A DNA stretch of 64,000 nt from positions 372,001 to 436,000 of the forward strand of contig CAVZNF010000002.1 of NCBI GenBank assembly GCA_963776565.1, written 5' to 3'. The notes beneath the pieces were generated by a model. That model saw only the letters and a program-made list of their open reading frames with translations. It ran no database searches and had not been told where the DNA came from. The DNA is from GMQP-bins7 sp963776565 (lineage in GTDB: Bacteria; Actinomycetota; Thermoleophilia; Gaiellales; Gaiellaceae). Made by a program: the position numbers and the translations under genes. Numbering within the stretch: the stretch's first letter is position 1; every line of letters begins with the position of its first letter. Shown one piece after another: positions 1 through 11,424 of this stretch.

Positions 1-61
1 CGGCAAGAACGCCAGCCCCAGTCCCGGACGCGCGCTCGGACGGCTCCGACGCCGAGTCCAT
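1..61 (-). CDS. Possible N-terminus of a gene running off the left edge
   Basis: An open frame starts at an ATG at 59-61 on the minus strand and stays open for 20 codons to the window edge (begins MDSASEPSERASG). There is no clear ribosome binding site and the segment is too short to recognise. Calling it a gene rests only on the open frame and on the divergent arrangement with the gene at 231. It could be chance. Confidence 0.22.
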   Translation of the reverse strand, partial: MDSASEPSERASGTGAGVLA

Positions 62-230
62 GGCGGGCCACGCTAGCAGCGTGCTCCCGTTTACCTCAAT
101 CGGCAGTCCGGCAGGGATATGCAGGCTCTCCGTCTAACAATTCGTTTACTCTCCCCACACCACCGGCTCACCGCGCACCGGAAGACTCCGCACAGCCGGG
201 TCTCCGGCCTTTCCCCGTGAGAACTCACTC

Positions 231-812
231 GTGACAGCCACCCGCTCACTCCGCACGTTCCTCGTGGCACTCGTGCTCGTCCTGAGCGCGGTCGCGTCGC
301 TCTCGTTCGCCAGTGCCGCCGGAGCGGCGACCAAGTGCGGGCAGAAAGTGCTCGCCGACTGGTACGACAACGGGCGCATCGACAAGCTCTACCCGCTCAA
401 TTGCTACGAGGAGGCGATCGACGCCATCCCGGACGACATCGGTCCGTACGTCGACGCCGAGGACGTCATCACCCGTGCGCTCCAGGGAGCGATGCGCAAT
501 GAGCTCGACCCCGGTGGGTGCGACCCCACTGCGGACGGCTCGGCGGACGACTGCAAGAACCAGGGCGGCAACGGCAAGAGCGGGAACGGCAATAAGGGGA
601 ACGAATCGAACGACGGCAACAGCGGCCCAGATAGCACGGGCCAGGCGCTTCCACCGGTCGACACATCCGGGCCGTCGTCCGTTCCGGTCCCACTCCTCGT
701 GCTCGGCGGGCTCTCGCTCGCGCTCCTTGCCGCAGGTGGCCTCGGATACGTCTCGCGACGCCGCCAGGCCGCGCACGCCGACGACGTCGGCGACGACAAC
801 ACGCTCGTCTGA
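231..812 (+). CDS. Secreted, membrane-anchored small protein of unknown function
   Basis: The 193-residue product starts at GTG. Residues about 5-34 form a classical signal peptide ending AAGAA, and a second hydrophobic segment near 145-168 is followed by RRR, so the mature part is probably tethered to the membrane by its C-terminus and faces outward. Two cysteine pairs lie in the exported part, followed by a Gly/Asn/Lys-rich low-complexity stretch (GNGKSGNGNKGN) and a Pro/Ser linker that could span the cell wall. There is no LPXTG motif. I do not recognise a named domain. It stands alone, 194 bp upstream of nrdJ. Confidence 0.7.
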   Translation: MTATRSLRTFLVALVLVLSAVASLSFASAAGAATKCGQKVLADWYDNGRIDKLYPLNCYEEAIDAIPDDIGPYVDAEDVITRALQGAMRNELDPGGCDPTADGSADDCKNQGGNGKSGNGNKGNESNDGNSGPDSTGQALPPVDTSGPSSVPVPLLVLGGLSLALLAAGGLGYVSRRRQAAHADDVGDDNTLV

Positions 813-1006
813 AGCCTCGCTGACCGACGGCGGCAAGGCGTTACCGGGTAGAATGTCCGCCTGGTCCGTTTAGTCCTATTTGCAGGGATTTTTCCGTCGC
901 GACATACCGTCCGGCCTGCGACCTACCATCCCCTGCCCGCTCGCATGACGAACGTCGCTCACCTGGGCGGGAAGACGTAATGTCGAACTCGGTCCGGGAG
1001 GAAACA

Positions 1007-3781
<2,775 letters not shown>

Positions 3782-3799
3782 CCTTCAGCCAGAGCTGAG

Positions 3800-3827
3800 C
3801 AAGCGCCCCGTGATCACGGGGCGCTTG
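3800..3827. terminator. Bidirectional intrinsic terminator
   Basis: A perfect 28-base palindrome (AAGCGCCCCGTGATCACGGGGCGCTT is its core, one flanking C/G pair extends it) sits 19 bases after the nrdJ stop and 23 bases before the stop of the convergent gene at 3850. A short T-rich tail (GTCATTT) follows on the plus strand. Position between two convergent stops fits a shared terminator. Confidence 0.8.
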
Positions 3828-3849
3828 TCATTTCGCGCATCGGGTCGCG

Positions 3850-4638
3850 CTATAGCCGCACTCGAAACGCCCTCCTGAAGACGCGTCCGCCCGAGTCGGG
3901 CGCGAGCTCGATTCGAGCTGTGACGTGGCCGCGCGCACGACCGCGGTAGCGGAACTGCACGAGGCCCTTCGTCCCGGGACGGAAGTCGCGAGGCTCTCCT
4001 ACGAGCCGGGCAAGACGCCGTCCACCCCGGAAGAGAGAGACCGTTGCACGTGCACGGCCAACGGACTCGGTGACGTTTCCCCGATTCGCGACGACGAGCT
4101 CGAGAACTCTGACTCGGCCGTTCGGAGTCACACGAAGCGCCTGTAACGAGACTCGATGCACGACGGCGCCTGGCGCACGCACCACGACGACCACCCCCAT
4201 TCGTACCCGAACCGCGAGGCCATCCGTCACTCGGCGTCGCGTGGTGAAGAGGACGAGAGCATCGTGGTCGCCCGGCTCGGCGCGGACAGGCACCGTCGAA
4301 ACGATCGTGACCGATCCCGTCGCACCCGGCTTCAGCGAGAGCGTTCGCGGTCGGAAGCCGAGCCAACCCGCTGCCGTACGGCGAACGTCGTGCTGGCCGA
4401 CGATCTTCGGGCGACCTCGCAGATCGAGCGCGAACCCAGCACGACGAACGTCGAGAACGACGGGATTCGTGCCGGAGTTCGTTACGCGTACCGTCGCCCG
4501 ACCCGCACCGGCGAGCTCGAGATGTGCCGGCGACGCAGTGAGTGCGACAGGCGGTCGTGCCCCGCTCGCGCCCGCCGAAGCGGACGCGAGCGCGAGAAGA
4601 ATCGGAAGCGCAGCGACGCGGGCAACGCCGACGATCAT
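3850..4638 (-). CDS. Exported Ig-like surface protein (DUF916/COG1470-like)
   Basis: The ATG at 4638 overlaps the stop of the upstream gene as ATGA, so this start and translational coupling are well supported. The 262-residue product begins with a signal peptide (hydrophobic stretch ending SASAGASG). It then resembles bacterial Ig-like domains that describe tension between tails and bodies of surface proteins: a S-P-A-H-L...V-R-V-T-N-S-G start, a L-K-P-G-A-T-G-S-V turn and a second N-R-G-N-V-T-E repeat. Likely extracytoplasmic and structural, acting with the lamin-tail protein encoded just upstream. The family assignment is by overall pattern and is moderate. Confidence 0.7.
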   Translation of the reverse strand: MIVGVARVAALPILLALASASAGASGARPPVALTASPAHLELAGAGRATVRVTNSGTNPVVLDVRRAGFALDLRGRPKIVGQHDVRRTAAGWLGFRPRTLSLKPGATGSVTIVSTVPVRAEPGDHDALVLFTTRRRVTDGLAVRVRMGVVVVVRAPGAVVHRVSLQALRVTPNGRVRVLELVVANRGNVTESVGRARATVSLFRGGRRLARLVGEPRDFRPGTKGLVQFRYRGRARGHVTARIELAPDSGGRVFRRAFRVRL

Positions 4639-5756
4639 CGCCCGATGACCGTGTACGTGACGGTTGCCGTGTACCTCCCCGGCGGAACCACCGGGAGCGC
4701 CGAGAGGAAGCTGACGTTCGTCGGCCACGCATCGCCACCTGCACCGCTGCTTGACGAGGTCGTCCCGATCAGGAGATCGGGCGCCGGAGCGATCGGGATG
4801 GCAGCTTTTGCGCCTCCCGCGAGCAGTGCGCCGATCTGACCGCCGCTCGGTGCCGACGCTGTCATGCCGAGTGGGAGGTCGGCGGGCTGGAACGCCGAGC
4901 GATGAACCGTCAGTGCGTACCCAGCCGCGTTTGAGCTCGAGACGGTCACCCGCTCCGAGATCGCCGCCGGGCTGTCACCGGTCTGCGCGTTGCCGAAGCT
5001 GATGTTTTGCTTCTCGAGCGCGATGGACAGGACACCCTGGATGTCGATGTCGACGCCCGCACTTCCGGACGCGGTCTCGTCGGCCGGCGGCGGGCCGCCC
5101 GCACACGGCGCGGCAGCGACGGCGGAGTTGCGCGGCGACGGAGTCGCGCCCGCGAAGTCGCTCGCATTCGCGTCTGTATCCGTGCACCCGTCGTCGGCGC
5201 GTAGAGCTGCCGTCGTGTTGCTGAGACCGGTCGCGGCGCCCGAGCCCTCGAAATCGCTCGCGGATCCGTAGCCGATCAGATCGGCAACGCTGGCGTCAGC
5301 GGAGCAACTTCCCGCGGATGCGCCACACGTGAGGGCGGTCGCGCTACGGACAAGCGCGATCTTTCCTCCGGAGTTGGCGAGGTTCGTCGTGCCGGTCGCG
5401 TCCGGTGTGGGAAGGGCGGCACCGACCGCCGCGGCGGACGCGAGCTGCACGAGGAAGAACTTGCCCGGCTGGACCGATCCGCTGAGCGGCGTGACCTGCC
5501 AGCTCGTCCCGGCCGCGGATGCGTACTGGATCGACCAGCTGCTGATATCGATCGCCGAGGCGCCGCGGTTGAACAACTCGACGAAGTCGTTCGCATAGGT
5601 CGCGCCGCTGTTGCCGCCGCCCGCGTACACCTGGCTGACGACCATGTTGGAGGAGGCACTCTGCGCCGCCGGCACGATCAGCAACGCGCCGGCGAAGAGG
5701 AGGGCAAGGACGAGTCGAGCTCGATGCATGGACTGCTCCGATCGGGAGAGGGACAT
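4635..5756 (-). CDS. Secreted lamin-tail-domain protein
   Basis: About 373 residues with a signal peptide (VLALLFAGALLIVPAAQSA). It is followed by a lamin-tail (LTD) domain: MVVSQVYAGGGNSGATYANDFVEL, with the NDFVELFNRG core, SSWSIQYA and PGKFFLVQLA. A threonine/proline linker near residue 210 leads to a C-terminal beta-rich region. LTD domains in bacteria occur in exported nucleases and surface proteins; no nuclease domain is visible here. Two starts are possible: 5756 (AGGGG upstream) and 5729 (GGAG upstream). It forms a two-gene operon with the coupled gene ending at 3850. Confidence 0.8.
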   Translation of the reverse strand: MSLSRSEQSMHRARLVLALLFAGALLIVPAAQSASSNMVVSQVYAGGGNSGATYANDFVELFNRGASAIDISSWSIQYASAAGTSWQVTPLSGSVQPGKFFLVQLASAAAVGAALPTPDATGTTNLANSGGKIALVRSATALTCGASAGSCSADASVADLIGYGSASDFEGSGAATGLSNTTAALRADDGCTDTDANASDFAGATPSPRNSAVAAAPCAGGPPPADETASGSAGVDIDIQGVLSIALEKQNISFGNAQTGDSPAAISERVTVSSSNAAGYALTVHRSAFQPADLPLGMTASAPSGGQIGALLAGGAKAAIPIAPAPDLLIGTTSSSSGAGGDAWPTNVSFLSALPVVPPGRYTATVTYTVIGR

Positions 5757-5859
5757 GACCACCCCTCTGGTACCGGGCTGCGGCCCCGCTCGAAACTGTC
5801 CTTTTGCGAATCGACGCTCGTTCGGCGCACTCTTGTTGCGAATCACGGTCTCCGAGCGC

Positions 5860-6952
5860 TCAGCGCGGCGGCAGAGGCCCTCTCGCTTTGAGCGCCAGGA
5901 CGCGCGCGGCCGACTCCTCGACACGTGCGCGGAACGCCGAGTCCCGACGCGCGACTGCGAGCAGATACCTGTACACGGGCGCATACGAGCCGCGCCCGGT
6001 GAGAAGCACCAGATCCGCGCCGGCGCGAATCGCGCGCTCGGAGACGGTCGTGATCGAGCCCGTCGCCAGCGAGGCCCGCGCCTCCAGCGAGTCGGTCACG
6101 ACGACTCCCCGAAAGCCGAGCTCCTGGCGAAGTACGCCTTCGATGATCGGGCGCGACTGCGACGCGACACGCGCACGATCGAGCGCTGGGTAGCGCGCGT
6201 GCCCGACCATCACGAGCGGGACTCCCGCCGCGATCGCCGCGGCGAACGGGAGGAGATCGACCTTCTCCAACGCCGCGCGAGACCGCCTGATCGTCACGAC
6301 CGCGTCGTCCGTCGTGGCCGGCGCGGCGCCGATACCCGGAAAGTGCTTGACCGCCGCCGCGATGCCGCCCGCTCGCCAGCCGCGAACCGACTCGCGTACG
6401 GCCTCGCTCACGACCCGCGGATCCCGCGCGAATGCACGCGACGAGATCGCCGCGTCCCGCACGCTCGGAACGTCTGCGACCGGAGCGAGGCTGGTGGTGA
6501 TTCCGAGCGAGCGCAATCCACGAGCCGCAGCCTCTGCGTCGGCACGCACCGATCCCGCGGCGACCTGTTCCGGTGCGGAGCGCGAGGGTCCGACCCATGG
6601 CACCCGCCGAATCAGGCCTCCCTCCTGATCGACGGCAACGATGGGACGCCAGCCAGCGCGGCGCAACGACAGCGTGAGTGCTCGAAGCTGGGCCGGATCC
6701 ACGATGTTCTTGCCGAAGAGGATGACCCCGGCCGCCCGGCGCTCGTCCAGCGCATCGCGAACATATGGAGGAACGGTCGTTCCGGCGAAGCTCAAAACGA
6801 TGAGCTGGCCGACCTGCTGCTCCAGGGTCAGCTCCGTCGACCGCGCCGCGCGCCGCGCCTCCGGGCTGCAGCGCGACGAGGAGCCCGAGGCCGAGCGTCA
6901 CGAGCAACGCGCGGAGCCGGACGACGTGCGCTCGGTTGCCGGGGTGATGCAT
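5860..6952 (-). CDS. Exported glycoside hydrolase family 3 (NagZ-like), one frame break
   Basis: GH3 N-terminal barrel, expected to remove terminal beta-linked (amino)sugars. Visible motifs are VDQEGG near the N-terminus, KHFPG, and VVVTDSLEA, which contains the catalytic aspartate. The His-Asp loop of true NagZ (GHG..DSH) is not present; here it reads GIGAAPATTDD, so the substrate may differ. The signal peptide starting at ATG 6952 (MHHPGNRAHV, then a leucine-rich stretch) is in a different frame from the barrel. One extra base near 6841 rejoins it to STELTLEQQVGQL. It is divergent from the methyltransferase at 6983. Confidence 0.82.
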
Positions 6953-6982
6953 GGGCGCGACGCGAAGCGTAGATTCCCGGTC

Positions 6983-7738
6983 GTGAGCTTCGCCGTCGCC
7001 GGGAGCGCCTACGACCGGTTCATGGGCAGGTACTCGACCCCTCTCGCGGTCCCGTTCGCGGACTTTGCGGGCGTCGTCAGCGGTCAGCACGTGCTCGACG
7101 TCGGCTGCGGCCCGGGTGCGCTCACGGAAGAGTTGGTAAGCCGTGTCGGCCCATCCGCCGTCTCCGCGGTCGATCCCTCCGAGCCGTTCGTCGACGTGCT
7201 CCGCGAGAGGCAACCCGAGATCGCGGTTCAGCAGGCGACGGCCGAGGAGCTCCCGTTTCCGGACGAGACGTTCGATGCGGTGCTCGCGCAGCTCGTCGTC
7301 CACTTCATGGACGATCCGATCGCGGGCCTCCGCGAGATGTCCCGGGTTGCACGTAAAGGCGGAGTCGTAGCGGCATGTGTCTGGGACTACGGTGGCCAGA
7401 GCGGGCCGCTCGGCCCCTTCTGGAAGATCGCCCGTGAGCTCGATTCGAATGTCGCGGACGAATCGGAGCGCGCGGGTACGGCGGAAGGTGACCTCACGCG
7501 GCTCTTTCACTCCGCCGGCCTCGACGCAACCGAGGAGGGTGTCCTGTCCGTCGAGGTCCACCATGCGACGTTCGAGGACTGGTGGGAGCCGTACACCCTC
7601 GGCGTCGGCCCTGCCGGAGACTACGTCGCGAGTCTTGACGGCGACCGGCGCGAGCGCCTTCGCGCGCTCTGCGAAGAGCGGCTTCCCGCGCCGTTCGTGC
7701 TCTCGGCTCGGGCTTGGGCCACGCGCGCACGCGCCTAG
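6983..7738 (+). CDS. SAM-dependent class I methyltransferase
   Basis: A 251-residue protein starting at GTG 6983; an internal ATG at 7022 is possible. Residues about 35-45 hold the SAM-binding glycine motif VLDVGCGPG, an acidic residue follows in VDPSE, and ELPFPDETFDAV is the usual post-motif III segment of UbiE/COQ5-type enzymes. The substrate cannot be told from sequence. It converges on the beta-lactamase-fold gene, whose stop lies 2 bases beyond. Confidence 0.85.
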   Translation: MSFAVAGSAYDRFMGRYSTPLAVPFADFAGVVSGQHVLDVGCGPGALTEELVSRVGPSAVSAVDPSEPFVDVLRERQPEIAVQQATAEELPFPDETFDAVLAQLVVHFMDDPIAGLREMSRVARKGGVVAACVWDYGGQSGPLGPFWKIARELDSNVADESERAGTAEGDLTRLFHSAGLDATEEGVLSVEVHHATFEDWWEPYTLGVGPAGDYVASLDGDRRERLRALCEERLPAPFVLSARAWATRARA

Positions 7739-7739
7739 C

Positions 7740-8739
7740 TCAGAGCTCGAGAGCCTCCTGGAGATACGTGACGACGGGCCAGGCGCCGTCGCTCCAGTTC
7801 GAGATGACCGTGCAGGTCAGATCGGCTCCTGGGTCGGTGCAGCGAGCGGAACGAGACGCCGGCGTCGTAGCCCTCGAGCGCCACCGCCTCCGTCGACGCG
7901 CGTAGCCAGAAGCCGAGGCCGTACTGCCAGCCGTCTCTCACGTCGCTCCGCGGCCTCGTCATCTCGGAGACCCAGTCGGACGCGACGATCCGTCCGCCGA
8001 CGAACGCCGTCCACAGCGCCCGGACGTCCGCCGTCGTCGTGTAGATCCCGCCGTCGCCGACGCCCCGTACCGGCAGGTGGAGCACGTTCGTGCGCAGGCC
8101 GTCGGCAAAGAGATAACCGATCGCTGCTCGTCCCGGCAGCTCGTTCGAGGTGAGAAACGCGGTGTCACGCAACCCGGCCGGCGCGCACACGCGCTGTGCC
8201 ACGAGCTCGTGATACGGAATGCCGCTCGCCCGTTCCGCGAGCACGGCGAGCACGACGAAGCCGCCGTTGCAGTACGAGAAGCTCTCCCCGGCGGCGAACT
8301 TCGTCTCGTGGCCAGCGAGGATGGGGACGTACTGCTCCGCAGTCGCGAGCTGGTGCACGGGCACGGGCATGACGTAGTCGGTGATGCCGCGGCCGCCGTC
8401 CTCATCGAGATAGTCGCCGATCCCCGACCGGTGCGCGAGAAGGTGCTCGACGGTGACGTCGTCGGCGATCAGCGGCAGGTCCTCGCCGAGGAGCGAGCGC
8501 GCGGTCGTCCCGAGCTCGAGCGCGCCGTCCTCGATGAGGCTCACCACCGCGAGCGCCGTCAAGCCCTTCAGCCCGCTTGCGATCGCAAACTGCGTGTCGA
8601 CCTCGTTGGGGATCTCGTGCCCGCGGTCGGCGAGGCCGTACGCCTTCGTTACGACAACCTCGTTGCCGCGATCAACCCGGACGACACCCGAGAAGCGGGC
8701 TTCCGCGGCGATCGCATCCAGGTCGTGCTCCGACACCAT
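7740..8739 (-). CDS. Serine beta-lactamase-fold hydrolase (class C/esterase-like), frame break near C-terminus
   Basis: About 332 residues with the penicillin-binding fold. The nucleophile motif S-x-x-K is in IASGLKG and the Y-x-N motif is in FSYCNGG. There is no signal peptide, so a cytoplasmic esterase or peptidase role is more likely than antibiotic resistance. As written the C-terminus runs into an arginine-rich tail. Removing one C near 7837 restores SLHDPGADLTCTVISNW and a TGA stop at 7740-7742. The gene starts 2 bases after the SnoaL gene, so they form an operon. Confidence 0.82.
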
Positions 8740-8741
8740 CG

Positions 8742-9140
8742 CTAGACGCCTTCGGCGAGTTGGCGTTCGTACTCCGCCTGGTCGAACGTGCCCACGGACG
8801 AGGCGACCAGGCCGTTGTCTCCGATCGTCCAGGTCTCGAACCCGCTCATCCGAACGTGGTTGCCCGTCCCGCCCGGACCCGTGTTCGTGCCGTCGAGCGT
8901 CCAGTGGTATTCGATGCGCTCGTCCTCACGCTCGATCACCTCGTCCATCGAGATCACCATGTCCGGGAACGCGGCCATGAATGAACCGGCGACTTCCAGA
9001 ATGGGGGCCGGAGCCGCACCGTTGACTGCAATCCTGCCGTCGGCGGCGTAGTGCGCGGCGACGCGCGTCGGCTGCTGGCTGCACCAGGCCTCGGTGTAGC
9101 GGCGGGCGAAATCACGGAGCTGGTCGGGATCGTGTGGCAT
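8742..9140 (-). CDS. SnoaL/NTF2-like protein
   Basis: A 132-residue single-domain protein with the NTF2-like pattern: an N-terminal helix with RRYTEAWCSQ, then AAHYAADGRIAVNG, MAAFPDM and a C-terminal sheet ending ETWTIGDNGLV. Proteins of this SnoaL-like polyketide-cyclase/ester-cyclase group bind small hydrophobic molecules or act as simple isomerases; no specific substrate is evident. First gene of an operon with the downstream hydrolase, divergent from dinB. Confidence 0.75.
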   Translation of the reverse strand: MPHDPDQLRDFARRYTEAWCSQQPTRVAAHYAADGRIAVNGAAPAPILEVAGSFMAAFPDMVISMDEVIEREDERIEYHWTLDGTNTGPGGTGNHVRMSGFETWTIGDNGLVASSVGTFDQAEYERQLAEGV

Positions 9141-9207
9141 CGGGCTCTCCTGTTCGTCTGTGTGTGCCGAGCATCATCTAGCCAGCGTGCTCGACATGCA
9201 CACTGTG

Positions 9208-9221
9208 CGAACATATGTTCG
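9208..9221. promoter_or_regulatory. LexA (SOS) box overlapping the dinB start
   Basis: CGAACATATGTTCG is a perfect 14-base palindrome and matches the GAAC-N4-GTTC LexA operator of Gram-positive bacteria and Actinobacteria. It covers the ATG at 9215 and ends on the GTG at 9221, both in frame with dinB. LexA bound here would block initiation directly. The short distance implies that transcription starts at or very near the start codon. Confidence 0.9.
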
Positions 9222-10405
9222 TGTCAGGAGCGACGATCCTTCACGCGGATCTCGACGCGTTCTTCGCCTCGGTGGAGCAGCGCGACGATGCGCGCCTACG
9301 TGGGCGACCCGTGATCGTCGGTGGCGGGGTCGTGCTGGCAGCCAGCTACGAGGCGAAGGCATATGGCGTCCGAACGGCCATGGGCGGAAGGCGCGCGCGG
9401 CAGCTGTGCCCGCATGCGATCGTCGTGCCTCCGCGGATGAGCGCGTACTCGGAGGCGAGCAAGGCCGTCTTCGCGTTGTTCGAGGACACGACACCGCTCG
9501 TCGAGGGACTCTCCATCGACGAGGCGTTCCTCGACGTCCGCGGGCTCGAGCGGCTGGCAGGGCCACCCGATGCGATCGCGGCGAGGCTGCGTCGAAGGGT
9601 GCTCGACGAGGTCGGGCTACCGATCACCGTGGGAATCGCACGCACGAAGTTCCTCGCGAAGGTCGCGAGCGCGGTGGCGAAGCCGGACGGGCTCCTCGTC
9701 GTGCCGCCCGACGACGAGCTCGGCTTCCTCCACCCGCTCCCGGTGGAGCGGCTCTGGGGCGTCGGACCGGTGACGGCGACGAAACTCCACAACCGGGGGA
9801 TCAGGACGGTGGGCCATGTCGCCGCGCTCGACGAAGCCTTGCTCGTGCACATGCTCGGGCGAGCTTCGGGCCGCCACCTCCATGCGCTCGCACACAACCG
9901 CGACCCCAGACCTGTCCGGACCGGTCGGCGACGCCGCTCCATCGGCTCGCAGCGAGCTCTCGGTCGTCGGCGCACGTCGTTCGAGGAGATTGACTCGTCA
10001 GTCATAGCCATCGTCGACCGCGTCGCCCGGAGACTGCGCGCTGGCCGAAGGCGCTGTCGCACCGTGGTTCTGCGGCTCCGCTTCGACGACTTCTCACGTG
10101 CGACGCGGTCGCTGACGCTGCCTCGATTGACTGATCAGTCACACATGATCTTGACCGCCGCTCGCAGCCTCCTCGCGAGCGCGACGCCGCTGATCCAGAG
10201 CCAGGGGCTCACACTGGTCGGCATCTCGCTCACGAACCTCGAGGACGCCGACCGGATCCAGCTGACACTCACCGAGGACTGGCGGCCCGACGCGCTCGAC
10301 GCGGCGCTCGACGAGGTTCGCGACCGCTTCGGCTCGGCGGCCGTCACGCGCGCAGTGCTCGTCGGCCGCGATCCCGGGATCTCGATGCCGCTCCTTCCCG
10401 ACTGA
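9215..10405 (+). CDS. dinB: DNA polymerase IV (Y-family translesion polymerase)
   Basis: A low-fidelity polymerase that copies past DNA lesions. The 396-residue protein has the first catalytic motif ILHADLDAFFASVEQ, the second SIDEAFLDV (Asp-Glu metal ligands), AKVASAVAKPDG of the palm, the helix-hairpin-helix WGVGPVTATKL near residue 175, and a little-finger domain starting around residue 235. No obvious C-terminal beta-clamp motif is seen. The start may be ATG 9215 or GTG 9221; both lie in the SOS box, and no ribosome binding site precedes either. Damage-inducible control is strongly implied by the LexA box. Confidence 0.95.
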   Translation: MFVSGATILHADLDAFFASVEQRDDARLRGRPVIVGGGVVLAASYEAKAYGVRTAMGGRRARQLCPHAIVVPPRMSAYSEASKAVFALFEDTTPLVEGLSIDEAFLDVRGLERLAGPPDAIAARLRRRVLDEVGLPITVGIARTKFLAKVASAVAKPDGLLVVPPDDELGFLHPLPVERLWGVGPVTATKLHNRGIRTVGHVAALDEALLVHMLGRASGRHLHALAHNRDPRPVRTGRRRRSIGSQRALGRRRTSFEEIDSSVIAIVDRVARRLRAGRRRCRTVVLRLRFDDFSRATRSLTLPRLTDQSHMILTAARSLLASATPLIQSQGLTLVGISLTNLEDADRIQLTLTEDWRPDALDAALDEVRDRFGSAAVTRAVLVGRDPGISMPLLPD

Positions 10406-10430
10406 CTCCACCTCCGCCCTACGACTGGGT

Positions 10431-10841
10431 CTAATCCTTCCGCACCTCCTGGAGCACCCACGTGTTGCCGTCCGGATCGGCGAAGTCGGCGAACGACGCG
10501 TAGTCCGCGTGCTCGGGATCGACCCCGTCCACCCAGCCGTTGGGAGACATGTGGCGAATGTCGCTCACCTCGACACCGCGCTGCGTCAACGCGTCGCGCG
10601 CGGCCTCGATGTCCGTGACGACAAGGTGTGTCCCGCGGTACGAGCCCGGCTCGGCACTCGTGATGCCCTTCCCGATGGTGATCGAGCACGCCGATCCCGG
10701 CGGGGTCATCTGCACCACGCGGAACTCGTCGTTCGGGGCATGGTCGACGTCGAGGCTGAAGCCGGCCTTCTCCGTATAGAACGCCTTCGCCCGATCCACG
10801 TCCGAGACCGGGACGAGCACTAGCTCGAGCTTGAAGTCCAT
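10431..10841 (-). CDS. VOC-family (glyoxalase-fold) protein
   Basis: A 136-residue protein of paired beta-alpha-beta-beta-beta units: LVPVSDVDRAKAFYTEKAGF at the N-terminus and DPDGNTWVLQEV at the C-terminus. This small VOC family typically covers possible lyases and resistance-type proteins without assigned chemistry. The usual metal ligands are only partly present. It converges on dinB and is divergent from the lipoprotein-like gene at 10898. Confidence 0.82.
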   Translation of the reverse strand: MDFKLELVLVPVSDVDRAKAFYTEKAGFSLDVDHAPNDEFRVVQMTPPGSACSITIGKGITSAEPGSYRGTHLVVTDIEAARDALTQRGVEVSDIRHMSPNGWVDGVDPEHADYASFADFADPDGNTWVLQEVRKD

Positions 10842-10897
10842 TTCAGTCCTTTCATCGATGACGCAGGCGAAATCGGCGTAACGTCGAAGGCGAGATC

Positions 10898-11416
10898 GTG
10901 AAGATCGCGCTCATCGCCCTCGCTGTCGTCGCCGCCGCCGCCGCGGTGACTGCCGGCGTCTTCGCCGGCCTGTACTTCACCGACGACGAAGACGAAACCG
11001 CCGCGACTGCTTGCGGCGACCGGTCCTTCGGCCACATCGCCACGCTGACGCCCGACGGCGACGGGTATCGGATGCGGTTCGATCCGGCGTGGTTCACCAG
11101 CGGTGAGACGGCGAACGTCGCCGCTGCCGAGGACGGAAAGGTCGAACCGGGCCAGCCCGTCCCCAACGACAACTACCGAATCGAAGAGGGTCACCGGCTC
11201 CTGACCTACCTCGTGCCCGCGGACACCCCCGTCACCGTTCTGACGAGGGAGGGTGATCCGCAGAGCTTCGGCGCAACGCCGATCACGGTGGCGGAGCTCG
11301 CGCAGCTCGTCGACGGAGAGAAGCCGGTCGAGCTGTACGAGCCACTCGACACGGGCGTCTGGATTCGTGTCCACATCGACACGGTCTGCGCGATCGACCA
11401 GCAGTACGTCCCGTAG
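10898..11416 (+). CDS. Membrane-anchored exported protein of unknown function
   Basis: A 172-residue protein starting at GTG. Residues 3-28 are one hydrophobic helix (IALIALAVVAAAAAVTAG) with no clear cleavage site, so it is probably an N-terminal anchor. The rest is a soluble extracytoplasmic domain with two cysteines (ATACGD and DTVCAI) that could form a disulphide. I recognise no family. Its stop is 8 bases from the stop of the convergent MFS gene. Confidence 0.65.
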   Translation: MKIALIALAVVAAAAAVTAGVFAGLYFTDDEDETAATACGDRSFGHIATLTPDGDGYRMRFDPAWFTSGETANVAAAEDGKVEPGQPVPNDNYRIEEGHRLLTYLVPADTPVTVLTREGDPQSFGATPITVAELAQLVDGEKPVELYEPLDTGVWIRVHIDTVCAIDQQYVP

Positions 11417-11424
11417 ACGGGCAC

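Noticed and set aside
813..1006. Cobalamin riboswitch or NrdR box before nrdJ
   Set aside because: I looked for a B12-box core and for NrdR-type palindromes in the 194-base leader and saw neither. Only the AT-rich word at 872 stands out.
980..1006. Upstream ATG (980) as nrdJ start
   Set aside because: No Shine-Dalgarno sequence; the ATG at 1007 has GGGAGGAAA at the right distance.
7735..7738. A fifth CTAG double stop between the methyltransferase and beta-lactamase-fold genes
   Set aside because: The minus-strand TAG there is used only in the broken frame; after correction that gene stops at TGA 7740-7742.
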